From assembly GCF_041296385.1 (NCBI RefSeq), contig NC_091023.1, positions 20,426,924-20,490,923 on the forward strand: 64,000 nt of DNA, read 5' to 3'. A program made the translations under genes and the position numbers. Shown piece after piece: positions 34,690 through 45,870 of this stretch (position 1 is the first letter of the stretch; each line of letters opens with the position of its first letter). The notes under the pieces were generated by a model. The model was not told the DNA's origin, searched no databases, and saw only the letters and a program-made list of their open reading frames with translations. Source of the stretch: Aphelocoma coerulescens (taxonomy: Eukaryota; Chordata; Aves; Passeriformes; Corvidae).

Positions 34690-35045
34690 AACTTGTTAAT
34701 TTTTCTCTTTTATAACCTGCAGCATTATCTGCAGCAAATTACTGCTATCGATAACTCATTAGCAAATGAAATGAAAGACAACGCTGCCGACATCTGTATG
34801 AAACCATGTCTGAGTGGCTCTGGCTCCTGCTTATTGGGCTTTTAGCATTCATTAAGGCTGGTAAACGGTATGTGTTTAAAATGCTGATCTTTGCTGCATG
34901 TGTTGAACTCTCAATCTGCATTAGCTGAGACAGCGGCTCGTACCAACTCTGCTGCCTAACGAACTTGATTTATCATAGTTTCCTAAGCCCTGTTTATGAG
35001 GCTGTTTTGTTTGTAATGACTTAATATTTTTTTCACATGGGGGAA
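34690..35045. promoter_or_regulatory. possible conserved non-coding element
   Basis: About 350 bases of unique, balanced sequence with retained CpGs (tatcgataac, gctgccgacatc, gtaaacggtatg, agcggctcgtacc, cctaacgaac) and TAAT/ATTA cores (ctcattagcaaatg, cattcattaagg, aatgacttaatat). CpGs surviving in a gene-poor AT-rich region suggest constraint or low methylation. It ranks first among the regulatory-looking blocks here, but only by eye. Confidence 0.33.
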
Positions 35046-35810
35046 TTTATCAACATCTGTGCATCACATCGTGTCGGGTGTCCGGCTGGCCCTGGTTGTA
35101 GTTGTAGAGCAGAGCTGGGGCAGAGTTGCTCTGCTGGGAACCCTGTGGCTGCTTCCCAAATGACAGATAATTCAAAAGGTGGTGCTTCCTCTGGCCATTT
35201 GTATCAAAACAAGGAAAAGCCCATTATCATTTCCTCTCCTGTCCTTTTTCTGTCTGGTTGAGGAAAAGGAGTGCAGGGCTGTGGGGCTGGGGAGCTCCCT
35301 GCCATGGGCTGCCCGCCAGGCTGGGCAGCAGATTAAAATATGAGTTGGATGTCTGTACTGATAAAAAATGACATTTGTGCATGTCACCAGGCACTGAGCA
35401 TGCGGGATGTTGTTCTGACATTGACTGTGTCCTCTTCAGCAGGCTTGACCCTGACCAGATAGGATGTTCTGTGCTGGTCTGTCTCCTCTTATCTCTAAAG
35501 GCTGCAGCCCCGTCACATCAAGGATACACAGAACTGTTCCTTAGCACAAGTACCCACAACATTTTCACCTGGTGCCCTCAAAACCTGGCTCACAGTCTGC
35601 CAAAAGCATGACTTCAGACACTTTGTGCACAGCATGCTGCTGTTAGACAAAGACCAGGGATCTCATACCATTTAATGATATTCTCAAGCATCTTCCAGTG
35701 GCCTCTGGATCCCCTCTGGTTTTGCTTTTGCAAACCTCAGCAGCTCCCTGAGAAGGAATTCCATTATAGAGAAAATGTCTCTATGCATTTGTGGCTTTGT
35801 TTTGGTTTAT

Positions 35811-35862
35811 TTTATAGTCAGATAAATAAATATAAATATTTTAAATCTAAATATTAAAACAT
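35811..35862 (+). repeat. AT-rich low-complexity block
   Basis: Almost pure A/T: 'cagataaataaatataaata' and 'ttttaaatctaaatattaaa'. It may act as a scaffold-attachment-like segment, but this is only compositional. Confidence 0.7.
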
Positions 35863-36092
35863 CAGAAGCTTTCTCTGATATGGGATTGCATCCAGCTTTA
35901 CCAGAAATATGTGTGGTTTCCTACTTCCCTGTGTCTGAAGGTGGACATCAGTGTCTCCAGAGTGGCTGGCATGGAAGGGTAGTTGTGAAACACTTTGGGC
36001 TTAGGGCATATCTCCTGTGGTACTTGCCATGGCTTTGAGAGCTCCAGTATGAACCCAAACTTCTGGACTCCCCACAATGCTTCACTGTTAGC

Positions 36093-36117
36093 AAATTTCC
36101 CAGTTTCTGGGAAATTT
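36093..36117. other. perfect 11-bp stem hairpin
   Basis: aaatttcccag, loop ttt, ctgggaaattt: a perfect 11-base inverted repeat with a 3-base loop. The arms contain 'ttcccagttt', reminiscent of paired TTCC...GGAA sites (STAT-like spacing ttc-nnn-gaa occurs within: ttctgggaa). Function is inferred only. Confidence 0.7.
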
Positions 36118-39100
36118 CTTTGGCTGGACCACAGACAAAAATCAAGGAAGATGACTATTCTTCTGACTTGGGAAATATCAGTATTTGATGTTGCTATTTA
36201 AAGGCCAATAGACCCACGTGAAAAAGCCATCTTTTCCATGCAACAACAGCAGGGGAACAGCAACAGGGGGAATTGGGAAGCAGGGTGCTGCTCATCCAGT
36301 TTCAGGTCTCCTTGTGCAGCAGACCAGTGCTACAGCAATGGTAGCAGTAGTCCTCTTGTAAACACACTTTGCTGGGTCACACCACACATTTGTTTCCAAT
36401 ATGCTTATTCTTGGAATTTGGCATATAACTTCTCATCCACAGCATCTGTGGAAATTTTTATTAGAAGGGGAAAAACAGTGAATAAGATCCACCAGTCCTG
36501 GATTTGATTTCTGGCTTGGCCATTAACTCAGGCCATCATTATGCAAACAGCCACTGGGCTATCTGGCTTCATGCATAAAGACTTGCTGTCATGCAGGGCT
36601 GGGGCAAAAATACAGGACTTTGGGGGAACATCTCCCTGTCTCTCCATCTCTCTGCATGTAAAATATCTCTAAGAATACTTCCTTCCCAAGGTTGTGCTGA
36701 CTTTTATGGGTTTGCTTGGAAATCTTGAAGGGGAAGTGCTACTAAAGGGCAGAGAATGATTATTAACTGATGGAGAGGTATTTTAATGAAATATGCTGGC
36801 AAGGTTCCCTTTACTGTGTGGTGCCAGTGTTAAATAGGCTGCTTGAAGAGCTGCATATCTTTGCTTTCTGAGTGAATGGCTGAGAAATAATCAGAGCTGC
36901 TTCCCCCAGTGCATTTGTTGCTGGGTCATTCTTGTTTCTTGCCATCTTTCCTTCATCTCCTCTCCAATAAATTCAGTGTCAGCTCAAAAGCTGGAGGAAT
37001 CCACAGCATTCCTCGGCTGCGTTTCTCACCGCTGAGAAGCCTTTCTCTGTGTGATCCAAAGGGCTCATACTCCCCTTGTGTAACCAGCCCCAGAAACTCA
37101 GCCAACTCTGTTTCCCCAAAGCTGTCGCTGGTCCCAAATGCTCCTGGGCATCTGTGCTTCGGCTTATCCCACTCAGGATAAATGGTGTGGGGATGCAAAG
37201 GGAATCAGAAGAGATGCAGAGATGTGAGTTTTGACCACAATGAGTTTCTTGGAAACCGTCAGCAGCACTGGACACAAAGCTGAGCTGGGGTCCGGGACCA
37301 TCCTCTTAGTGTGGGGAGATCCCTCACCCCTCATCCTGGGCAGGGACATTCTTTGTGAGGTTTGGGTTTGTTACACTCAAGTGAAATCGTTTGTGGCTGC
37401 AGGCTTCAGTTCATGAAGGCTGATGACCAGAATGGCCACAAGTGGCTGAGCTCTCACCAGCCTTTGAAGCAGCTGTGCTTGAGACAGGAAACCACTGCAG
37501 GATCTCCCAAAGAGCACGTTACCAGATACCATTTCCTTGTGAATGACCTTTTGTGCTGGAACCGGACCGAAATGTGCTCTGCTGAGAGGGCCATTTCCCT
37601 GAGCTGTCCTCATCCAGAGGCAACACGTCCTCACAGCCAATGACTGCTGTGGACTGAGAAGGCCCCTTTGCAACCTGGCCAAATATTCATGTGTTACAGC
37701 CACATCCTCAGCATCAGCAGGGGTAGCAGGCGCTTTTCTTCAGATGGCTTTTTCTCTAGAACTGCAGAATGAGGTGACTGTGGAGTCCCAGTTTCTCCTC
37801 CTGAGAGCTTCAAGTTAGCCACAAAATCTGGATATGGGCTGGTATCTTCTTTGCTCGCGCTAGTCCTGCTGGGTGCCATGGAGAAGTGAGAACCAGAACT
37901 TTGTTTTGTGGCCATCTCTAGCAGCTATCACATCTCCTGGCATGGGGAGTAGGTTGGCAATTCCCCCATCCTCATTGAGCCCCTACCAGTGCGCCATGTG
38001 AATGGGAAACCAAAACAAACCCTAAAACCCATGCAAGAAGAGATTGCTGTAGGAAGATCGACTTCTGCAACCCAGTGCTACCTTCGAAGAACACAGCGAA
38101 AGCCAGCCAAAGACACCATCTGTTTGTAGTGGAACATGTAAATTTACATCTATTTCTGAATTCTTGCATTATGAAACTGGAAATGTCTCGGTTGCAGCGT
38201 GCACAGGACATGGAACAGCATGGAGATCCACTCGGTGTTTGATCCCAGGACACGTGGAGAGCCTGCTCATACTGAAACTAAATGAGGCGAGGCTGTGGCA
38301 GGCAACAAGAACCACTGCAAAACTTCTGTGCCTCCCAGAGCCTCTGCAAAGCTCTTCCAAAGAATTCACCAGACCTTGCCATGGAAGAGTAACAGCTACT
38401 TCATGAGCCAGTTTCCCACATTATGTATCTGGCATTTCCAGTGCCTTTCCCCAGAAATAGCTGGATTTCTGTTTGTGAATCATTCAGGTTTGCATCAGTT
38501 AGAAGCCTGACTGAACAGTTCTAATTTGCTTCTTCTGTTATTTTTCAGTGGTTCACCTCACACCTCTTTTCCTTCTCTCAAGGCCTATTCCTCACACCAA
38601 AAGGGTGACTTTTTCATCTCCAGCCTCCTTTAAATGTTTTGTAGGAATGCCTGGATCTCTGGACAGAAAGGCCATCCACCACAGCAGTCCTGATGGCACA
38701 GCGGGCAGAGGCTTTGCAGATTGTTCTGGGCAACCCAGAGGTGAATCCCACCTACTGACCATGGGCTGGTACCCCCTGATTTGGAGACCAGCACTCAAGG
38801 TTAATGTGGGCCCTTGATCTATTAAATCCCAGCCTCTGGGAGTTACTAGCCTCTGGTATGGGTGTGTATCAGCACAGTGAACGTACAGTGGTCATTCTAC
38901 AGGGCAGGAATGCCCTTGGGAGTTTTTCTAGCCCAGAAAGGCCCAAATCCTTGTTGAATTTGCAGCGTGCTCCTGTACAACAAACAGTGATAAAGATGTG
39001 AAAGAAAGGAAACCACCACCGGAGTGTGGAGCATTTCCATGAACTGTTCCAGAAATGTTGAATACCATTGGCACAGAATGATGATGGTGGGGTTTGCAAG

Positions 39101-39481
39101 TGTGAATATCCTTAGACTTTGGTGGCCAAGGTGAACATTTGCTCAGCCCTGTTCAATCCTATTGCTCGAGTTGTGTATTAGAGAGCTCTGTTTTTCTAGT
39201 GCAACTTCCCTGCTCATTTGTCTCACAAACCATTGCACCCTCCCCTCGATTAAAGTTGCATGGAGCCTTCAGCTCTGTCAATGGTGTAATTTGCATTTTC
39301 CTTGGCTTGTGAGCCTTGGGGCTTTGTCTTGTGTTATATAGGATATGCTACACAACAATTAGCCTGGAACCAAGACAACATGCATTTACATGATAATGAG
39401 CTATTTTCTTCTTCAAAGCCTGACTCATGTATTCCAGTCATCTTCCAGTCATTTAGTGTGATTCTTGCCTGTATTTTTCAG

Positions 39482-39589
39482 AAGGTTTTGGCCAGCCACA
39501 CAGCTTTGGGATGGCAGGAATATGGCTGCTATGACCATTTGCTACCAGTCCTCAAGCTGGCAGGGCTGACTGCGAATAATGTGGGACAG
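39482..39589 (+). other. candidate exon, 108 nt, phase 0-0
   Basis: Acceptor 'gattcttgcctgtatttttcag' and donor GGACAG|gtgaag enclose exactly 36 open codons (start KVLASHTALGWQEYGCYD; end LLPVLKLAGLTANNVGQ). The peptide has a balanced composition but matches no family I know. A second phase-0 exon-like segment on the same strand lies 780 bases downstream (40370-40420), so the two would join in frame. Still unproven. Confidence 0.2.
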
Positions 39590-40369
39590 GTGAAGAATTA
39601 ACTGGATCCTTCAATTATCGTTCTATGGTTGTCTGACATTGGGGTTTTGAACTGGTACCAATTTTATTTTTTAGAAATAATATATTTATGGTTTTGATGC
39701 ATTATCTGGATGCAGTGAAACATTTTCAGCAGCTTTAGTATATTCTTCCTGTTTTCTGATTTCACAGTGTTTGGGCTCATTCCTATTTATTAATGCTGCC
39801 CCTTGGATAATTACATCTCTCCTCCTCTGTGATCATCTCTGATCATATTATAATTTCCTTTAATCTTCATATGAAATTTCCTTAGATTCAGGATCCAGAA
39901 TGAATTTGAGTATTATTGATCAAAATAATGTGCCACTTCTTAAAAGAGCCCTTACTACATGGTGTATATTCTTGCAGCTCATTACAGCAGAATCACTTTG
40001 AAATGCAGTCTTGTCCTCTTCCCTGTAATGGGAAGAAATTATATAGTCTTGATGATACTATTGTTCCCCCCTTTTGGTGTAGGATTAGCATCAATCAGCT
40101 GGACAGCGTGATTGATTTTCTAATTAATAAGGCATTTGTATCAGCTTGCATAACCACACAAAGCTTAATGGGTTCCCTACTGTATCTGAAAACTGATTTC
40201 GTGTGTGTGAATTTACTCCTGCACTTGGAAGCTTTTTAACCAGTGGCAAGGCTAGTTGGAGAATCCTTTACCTAGAGCTCTCCAGTGTAGTAAAGTATTT
40301 AAAGCATGTTTCACTGATCAACACAACCAGATTTAAAAGCTTATTTTGAATGAAGCCTTTTGTTTCAAG

Positions 40370-40420
40370 GCTCAAAAACAACTGAGAGGTATGGGAAGAG
40401 GAGAATTAATGCCCTTCAAG
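40370..40420 (+). other. candidate small exon, 51 nt, phase 0-0
   Basis: Acceptor-like 'gccttttgtttcaag' (AAG, weaker than CAG) and strong donor TTCAAG|gtgagc enclose 17 open codons (AQKQLRGMGRGELMPFK). In phase with the candidate at 39482. The pyrimidine tract is short. Micro-exons this size arise often by chance. Confidence 0.15.
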
Positions 40421-41767
40421 GTGAGCGCAAAACACAGTTGGTGCAGCACTGCTCCACAGGAGCCCCAGGGGTTGAGGCTGCCCAGAGACACTGCCCTGCC
40501 CTGCTTAGCATTGCTTTTTAGCATCATTTTGTTTATCCTAAAAAAATCCCTGGTCCATCAAAATGACCCATTCAGCTTTACCCCGCACCCTGTGAGCTTC
40601 CCATGGGGACTGTGACACCCTGAATGCTGTAGCAGCTGTGACCTCAAAGGGAAGCTTGAGCATAGAGAATTCCCAGTCCCAGCTCTCCTAAAGAGCAGCA
40701 ACAGTGGCCAGAGAAGGGAAAGGCCAGCCAGTAACCTTAACTCTGCCCCATGCCAGGAAAACCTGAGTCCAGCTGCCACAGACACGAGGCTGGAGGGTCA
40801 TAATGTGACCAGGTGGTGCCGAGGACCTGGGACATGTCCTTGGTGAATAAATATGCAGAAAACCAAGGGAGAGCTGTCCCACTTCAAGCGCCTATTCTGG
40901 GTTACGACAGCTAATTGCTGTGACAGCATAAATGATTTAGGGTGTGAGGAGCTCCCACCTTGCCCTGTGTTTGAAGGGCTGTTTGCATCTTCAGCAATGC
41001 ACCTGGAGCACGCTGCATGCTGGATCCAATTTCCCTGGGAAGATGGTGATGAACCATCAGGCAGAAGCTGAGCAAAGAGGGTGTCCTGTGGGACCTGGCT
41101 GCAAGAAAAACACTGGCTAGAGAAATTCTCATCTGATGCACCAGTTTCTTGCACATGTGACCTTCCTGCACTGCCAGTCCCAGGGGAGCAAAGCTGAAAT
41201 CAGCGAGAAGAGCTGGCATCTCCTTCGGTTCGACTTTGATCTGGCTGCACTGAGAAAATGGTTTAATTCCCATTTTGCATCGTTGTATCTTTCAACAAAA
41301 GGAGAGAAACTGCGGGCTCTGCTCCTGGTATGAATCTCCCCTTGGCTGCACGGTCCCCAGGAGCAAAAAGATGAAACAAAAGCTAAATCTTGCAGGCAAC
41401 CTAAACTAAACGAGGTCAAAGATGTCCCATGATTTTAATCTACCTTGTAAATTAAATGCAGTGCAGATGGGAGCATGGTGAGGCTTCTTCACAGTCTTCT
41501 GCCCTGGCTTACACTGGCCCAGCCCCCTTGCACTAAATTATAAATCTGATGGCGAAAGCTATACATCAGCATGGATTTTGGCCTCTAGCCCTAACATACT
41601 GTCTAGAGAATGAACAAGCTTCACAGTGCTAAAATAAATAGACTCACATGTGAGCCTGGGATGATTTAAACCAGCTCTCAGTGTGGGAATCAGTGGCCAC
41701 CCATGTGGTAGTTACAGCATCTGGGACAGACAGTCAGGGATGGCAGATCACGGGCTAGGGGTGAGAT

Positions 41768-41782
41768 GGGGGGGGGGGGGGG
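41768..41782 (+). repeat. G15 homopolymer
   Basis: Fifteen consecutive G between 'gtgagat' and 'tcacacc'. Long G-runs are rare in vertebrate DNA compared with A-runs because they form quadruplex structures and replicate poorly. It could also be a sequencing or assembly length error. Confidence 0.93.
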
Positions 41783-41943
41783 TCACACCACTCACAGCTG
41801 CCAGGAAAATGGGAATGTAAAGCTTTGGGGGGAAAAAGATGGTGGGAATAACCCACTGTGTGAGCTGTACAGGCTGCTACCAACCACCACACACGGGGCT
41901 GGGGGACTCCTGGCTCCAGCTGATGCACTTTATTCCTTGAATA

Positions 41944-42012
41944 GAATCACAGAATATTCTGGGTTGGAAGGGATACACGAGGGTCATCAAGGCCAGCTCC
42001 TGATTTGGCCAA
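41944..42012 (-). mobile_element. short CR1 LINE 3' tail
   Basis: Antisense CR1 3' terminus: 'agaatcacagaatattctgg' followed by 'gttggaagggatacacgagg' and 'gtcatcaaggccagctcctg'. Only about 70 bases remain. It matches the subfamily at 4296 and 29443. Confidence 0.85.
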
Positions 42013-45000
42013 AATGGTAATACTGGTTTAAAAAGAGGTGGTACTTCCATTAAACTAAGAACATCCCAACTTGGTTTTAAACTGCCCTAATGTGAAGTGA
42101 TTTTCTACATGTAACATGATGGCATCTCATTCTCTGTGGGGATGTAATGACATACATTTGGAGCTACACTTCAGATCATCCCTGGCATTTCAGGCCAGTT
42201 TTGGCTCCCAGAGGACAGACTGGTTTGCTGCTAAGGAGAATCCCAGTCTGCACCAGCATCCCCACACGCCTCAGAGCTGCAGCTGAGGACATGAGCTCTC
42301 AAAACCTTTTGTAAAACAACATCCCAATTCACATGATATAGAAAGTTACGTGACTTCTCTACCTAGGATGAAAAAACAACAAAAAATGGTTGCTGGAGAA
42401 CTCTGAGGGAATGAGGCAGGACAGACTGAGTTCATGTAGCAATATCCCAGGGCACTGGGACTTCCATAGGGATGCTGTTGGTCAGCTGAGAGTGTGCAAT
42501 CACTTTAAACCCCCAAGGATGAGGTTTACACTAAAATATTTCAGCCTTCCTCGATGAGGTTAGAAAAGCACGCTGTTAGAATGACTCAGCTGATGTCAGG
42601 GAGGAGAAGGTGGAGAGCATGAGCTTTTGCCTTGTACCTCCCTCATGAGAGACTGGCACAAGCCACAGGCTGTGGGGACCTTTCCTGTCCTGGTGCCCCA
42701 GCTGAGCAGGGTGAATTTAGGGGCCTCCCTGGCAGAGCAGTGAAAAGTACTGGCTGTGGGACCTCCTGCCCTTGTTCAGATGCTGGAGGAGGACTTCCAG
42801 CTCTTGAATTAACCTTGGAGGTTTTCCCAAGCTCTGCTGGAGGCAGTCAGTCAGGCACATGCAACCCTGACACACAGCTCTGCTTTGAGAACAGCAAATC
42901 CCCATCACCTGGGCAGGCTCCTGCCTCCTTTGCTTTCCCTTCACCTCTCAGCCTCCTGACATATCCACTGATTTTCTACATCATGTATCACACAATGCAC
43001 ATATCCATCTTGGAATGCTCAGACTTCTGCTGTGATCTTTGATTGGAACAACATGGGATGCTGGAGCATCAAGTGCAAACAGCTCCTCTTGCAAGTTGTT
43101 AACTGGATTCTCATTTAGATTTCATATTTGTCCTATGTTTTATCCTTTTGGGCAATTTGTCATCCCTAATTAATCTTGGATCATATAATATCTTGTGTAA
43201 CCACCTTATTGATTGTTCTAAATGTGTAATCATTTATTGTTTTGTTTATTCCATTGGCTAAATGGCATTTTGTTTTTTGAGACCAACTCATCCTCTTCCC
43301 ATCAGTTCAAAATCACTGGAGTTATTCCATGAATTCACAGATTCGTTATATCTTGTTAATAAAAGGGGATAAAGCTGTCTTCTGTAAATAATTTTATTTC
43401 ATTTGGTTTCCCCAGAATGGAGAAGGAGATGGAATATTATCCAGGCTTTCCTAAGCAAGACCATCTGTATTTCCCAGTGTTTTTGGCTGAGTGGTGAGAA
43501 GTGACAACGAGCACATCTCTTCTGCAGACTCAGCCTGTCCAGCTGGCAGAGTCAGGGCACAGGGAAATGTCACTCTGTGCACTCACTGTGGGACAGGAGC
43601 ATCCCCTGGTAGCAGAGCCTGTTCTGACCACTTCAGAAAACCTGAGGAAAAAGCTGCTGGAAAGCAGATATGTCTGATCCTCCCCACAAAGGCAGACAGG
43701 TCATTTGGACATCCAAGTTCCTTAGCACGTTGCATTATATTCACTCTCTGTATTTCAAATATTTCACCTGTAAGTAAAAATTACTCCACTAATATGTTAC
43801 ACCATAACATTTTTTATTTCATTTTTTGCTAGGAATGTTTTCTCAGTGAAAAGTGAGACTTGAGCAAGGTCCCTGGCGGATAGCAGCTCCACGGTAGCAG
43901 CCCCAGTGCTGTCAGAGCCACTTAGCACTTTGCTAAGTGAAGTTACAGTCTATGATACCTAACTCAAAGCTGATAGTGGATGAGAAGAGAGATGTTTTCA
44001 TCCCAATAACTGAAAACAATCTCACTTCTTATCTATAAACACACTCATTGAATTTCCCCCTGCCGTCCCTGTTGTATTACACAGCCCATGCTATATTCCA
44101 CTTTCTGACAGTGGAGAACATTTTATGATTCTCCATCATCTATCCAGGAATAATTCCCTGCTGGCCTCAAGCACTTTGTGGCCATGCTGTGTCTGGGATG
44201 ACCAGGTGCAGCCCCATGTCACTGCTGATTCTGGTGGAGTTACAGGATCTCTTATCCCTGTTACCAGCTTCTTCCCAGTTCTTCCTTATCCTTAGGGATG
44301 CCATTGCCTTTGTAGTGAAACCTACCCATGACATCTCTGACAACAAATGCCTTGGGAAAGTGACCACACTTTGTAGTTGTGGCAGAGTGTTCACACATGG
44401 AGACCTGATCCCAGATCCATTGCAGCAGTGGGGTTCTTCCCACCAACCTCTGCTGGCTGTAGGCCAGGAGTCTTTTTGATGCAGAGCAAGTCTTCCCCTG
44501 GAAGGGGATATTAGCTTTGAGCTGTCTCCTGTCTTTCAGAAAAAAAATCCATCCTTAAAGGTGAAATTACTTAACTCACTCTGTGTCAGAGATCACGAAA
44601 TGCTACATCTGTTTTTTTCTCGTGCAGCCCATAGCTGCAGAAAGGACAGATTATCCAGGGTTAGGCAAACCCCATCCCCCAGCTGGAGAGCAGAAGGGCA
44701 TTCCCATCACTGCTGGAAGAGTTAAGGATGGAAGTATCTGAACAGCTGCCTGCTTAAAGCCGCTGGCTTGAGCAGAGATCAGGGCAAATATTTCTCATTT
44801 CTTGCAGAAATGATAAAAGGAAATAAAAATACAAAAACATTTTGTTAAAGGCCAGCTCAAAGCAAAGTATTTAGATAGCTTTGTAATTATTTTTACTAAT
44901 TCATTTTCGTTGAATGCTGCTACATTCAATTTCAGAGGAACTCTTGTTACGGCAGCTGAGAAGTGGGGGGCAGAGATATCCCCAGCTCTGCTCTCCTTCT

Positions 45001-45210
45001 GCTCTCTGCTCAAGTATTCCTCAAAACAAGCACAAGTATTAAGATAGAAAAATAGTTTTCAGGCAGTATTAGATAATTTGGAAAGCACTTGGGAAGGTGG
45101 GGATGATTCACGCTGAACAAGGTGAGAGAGTGGCAAATTTCAGGGTGGTTATTTGACTTTCCAGTCTCAAAATGAGTGCTATTATTTTTAACATTATTCA
45201 CTGATGTCAT

Positions 45211-45237
45211 TGTAGCAGCTGCTTGAAAGCTGCTACA
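45211..45237. other. perfect 10-bp stem hairpin
   Basis: tgtagcagct, loop gcttgaa, agctgctaca: a perfect 10-base inverted repeat with a 7-base loop. The stem does not extend far beyond 10 pairs, so a microRNA precursor is not supported. Confidence 0.7.
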
Positions 45238-45599
45238 GAGTTTTAAATGACCTGAAAAAACGGGGAATATATTCAGGTGTGTGGCACACCAAGGGCTTGG
45301 TCAGACACCCTGTGGCATGAGGGGGTTAATGGTCCATGGCATGATGCCCAGTGTAGGAGAATCCTCCAGCACAGCATGGACAGGAACTTTTCAGCTGCTA
45401 TTTGGGAGGAAAGCCTGAGCTTGCAGGGAGATGCAGTGAGACTCAGGCTCTTGTTTTCCTTTCAGTCACAGAGAGATGTGGCTCACCAGCCATATGTGGC
45501 AACACCCAGGGGAAGAGAAGGGCAGAGGGAAGAGCTGCAGGATAAATGCCTCCAGGGTCCTTCTCTCTTGGATCGCCTCCTCTCTCACCCCTGAAATAT

Positions 45600-45870
45600 T
45601 TCAGAGGAAGGTTTATCTTTAATTGCAGAACATTGCGTGGAGTCTCTGTATTATTAAAATGACTCCTGATTTTCTAGGGGTATTCTGTTAATTAGTAGGT
45701 TTCTCCTCCTAACTCGGCTGTAAATGGAAAGAATACATACTAAACCGATTGCCCTACTTATGCAGCTACTCGGAGGAATGCTAAGATGGATTAACATGCG
45801 TAGCAGAAGGCTTATGACCCTGGGAGACAGAAGAACCTGGAATAACCTTAATATCCTGTCAACTTGCATT
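45600..45870. promoter_or_regulatory. possible conserved non-coding element
   Basis: Unique block with 'ttctgttaattagtaggttt', 'ctcctaactcggctgtaaat', 'taaaccgattgccctactta', 'cagctactcggaggaatgc' and 'aacatgcgtagcagaagg'. Several CpGs are kept and no repeat is recognised. The candidate function (enhancer) is inference. Confidence 0.3.

Larger units (their letters stand above)
29801..39481. other. long repeat-poor non-coding DNA, about 9.7 kb
   Basis: No CR1 or other interspersed repeat recognised through this whole stretch, unusual against the rest of the window. It holds the AT-rich blocks at 32230-32830, the CpG-retaining block at 34690, the AT strip at 35811 and the hairpin at 36093. A segment at 38549-38740 has an acceptor (cttctgttatttttcag) and a weak donor (cagag|gtgaat) and an open frame, too weak to call. 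Confidence 0.5.

Noticed and set aside
38549..38740. Acceptor 'tctgttatttttcag' with 63 open codons
   Set aside because: The donor (gag|gtgaat) is weak and the phases (1-1) do not fit the phase-0 candidates downstream.
45211..45237. Possible microRNA precursor
   Set aside because: The stem is only 10 pairs; precursors need roughly 22 or more pairs with flanking stem.
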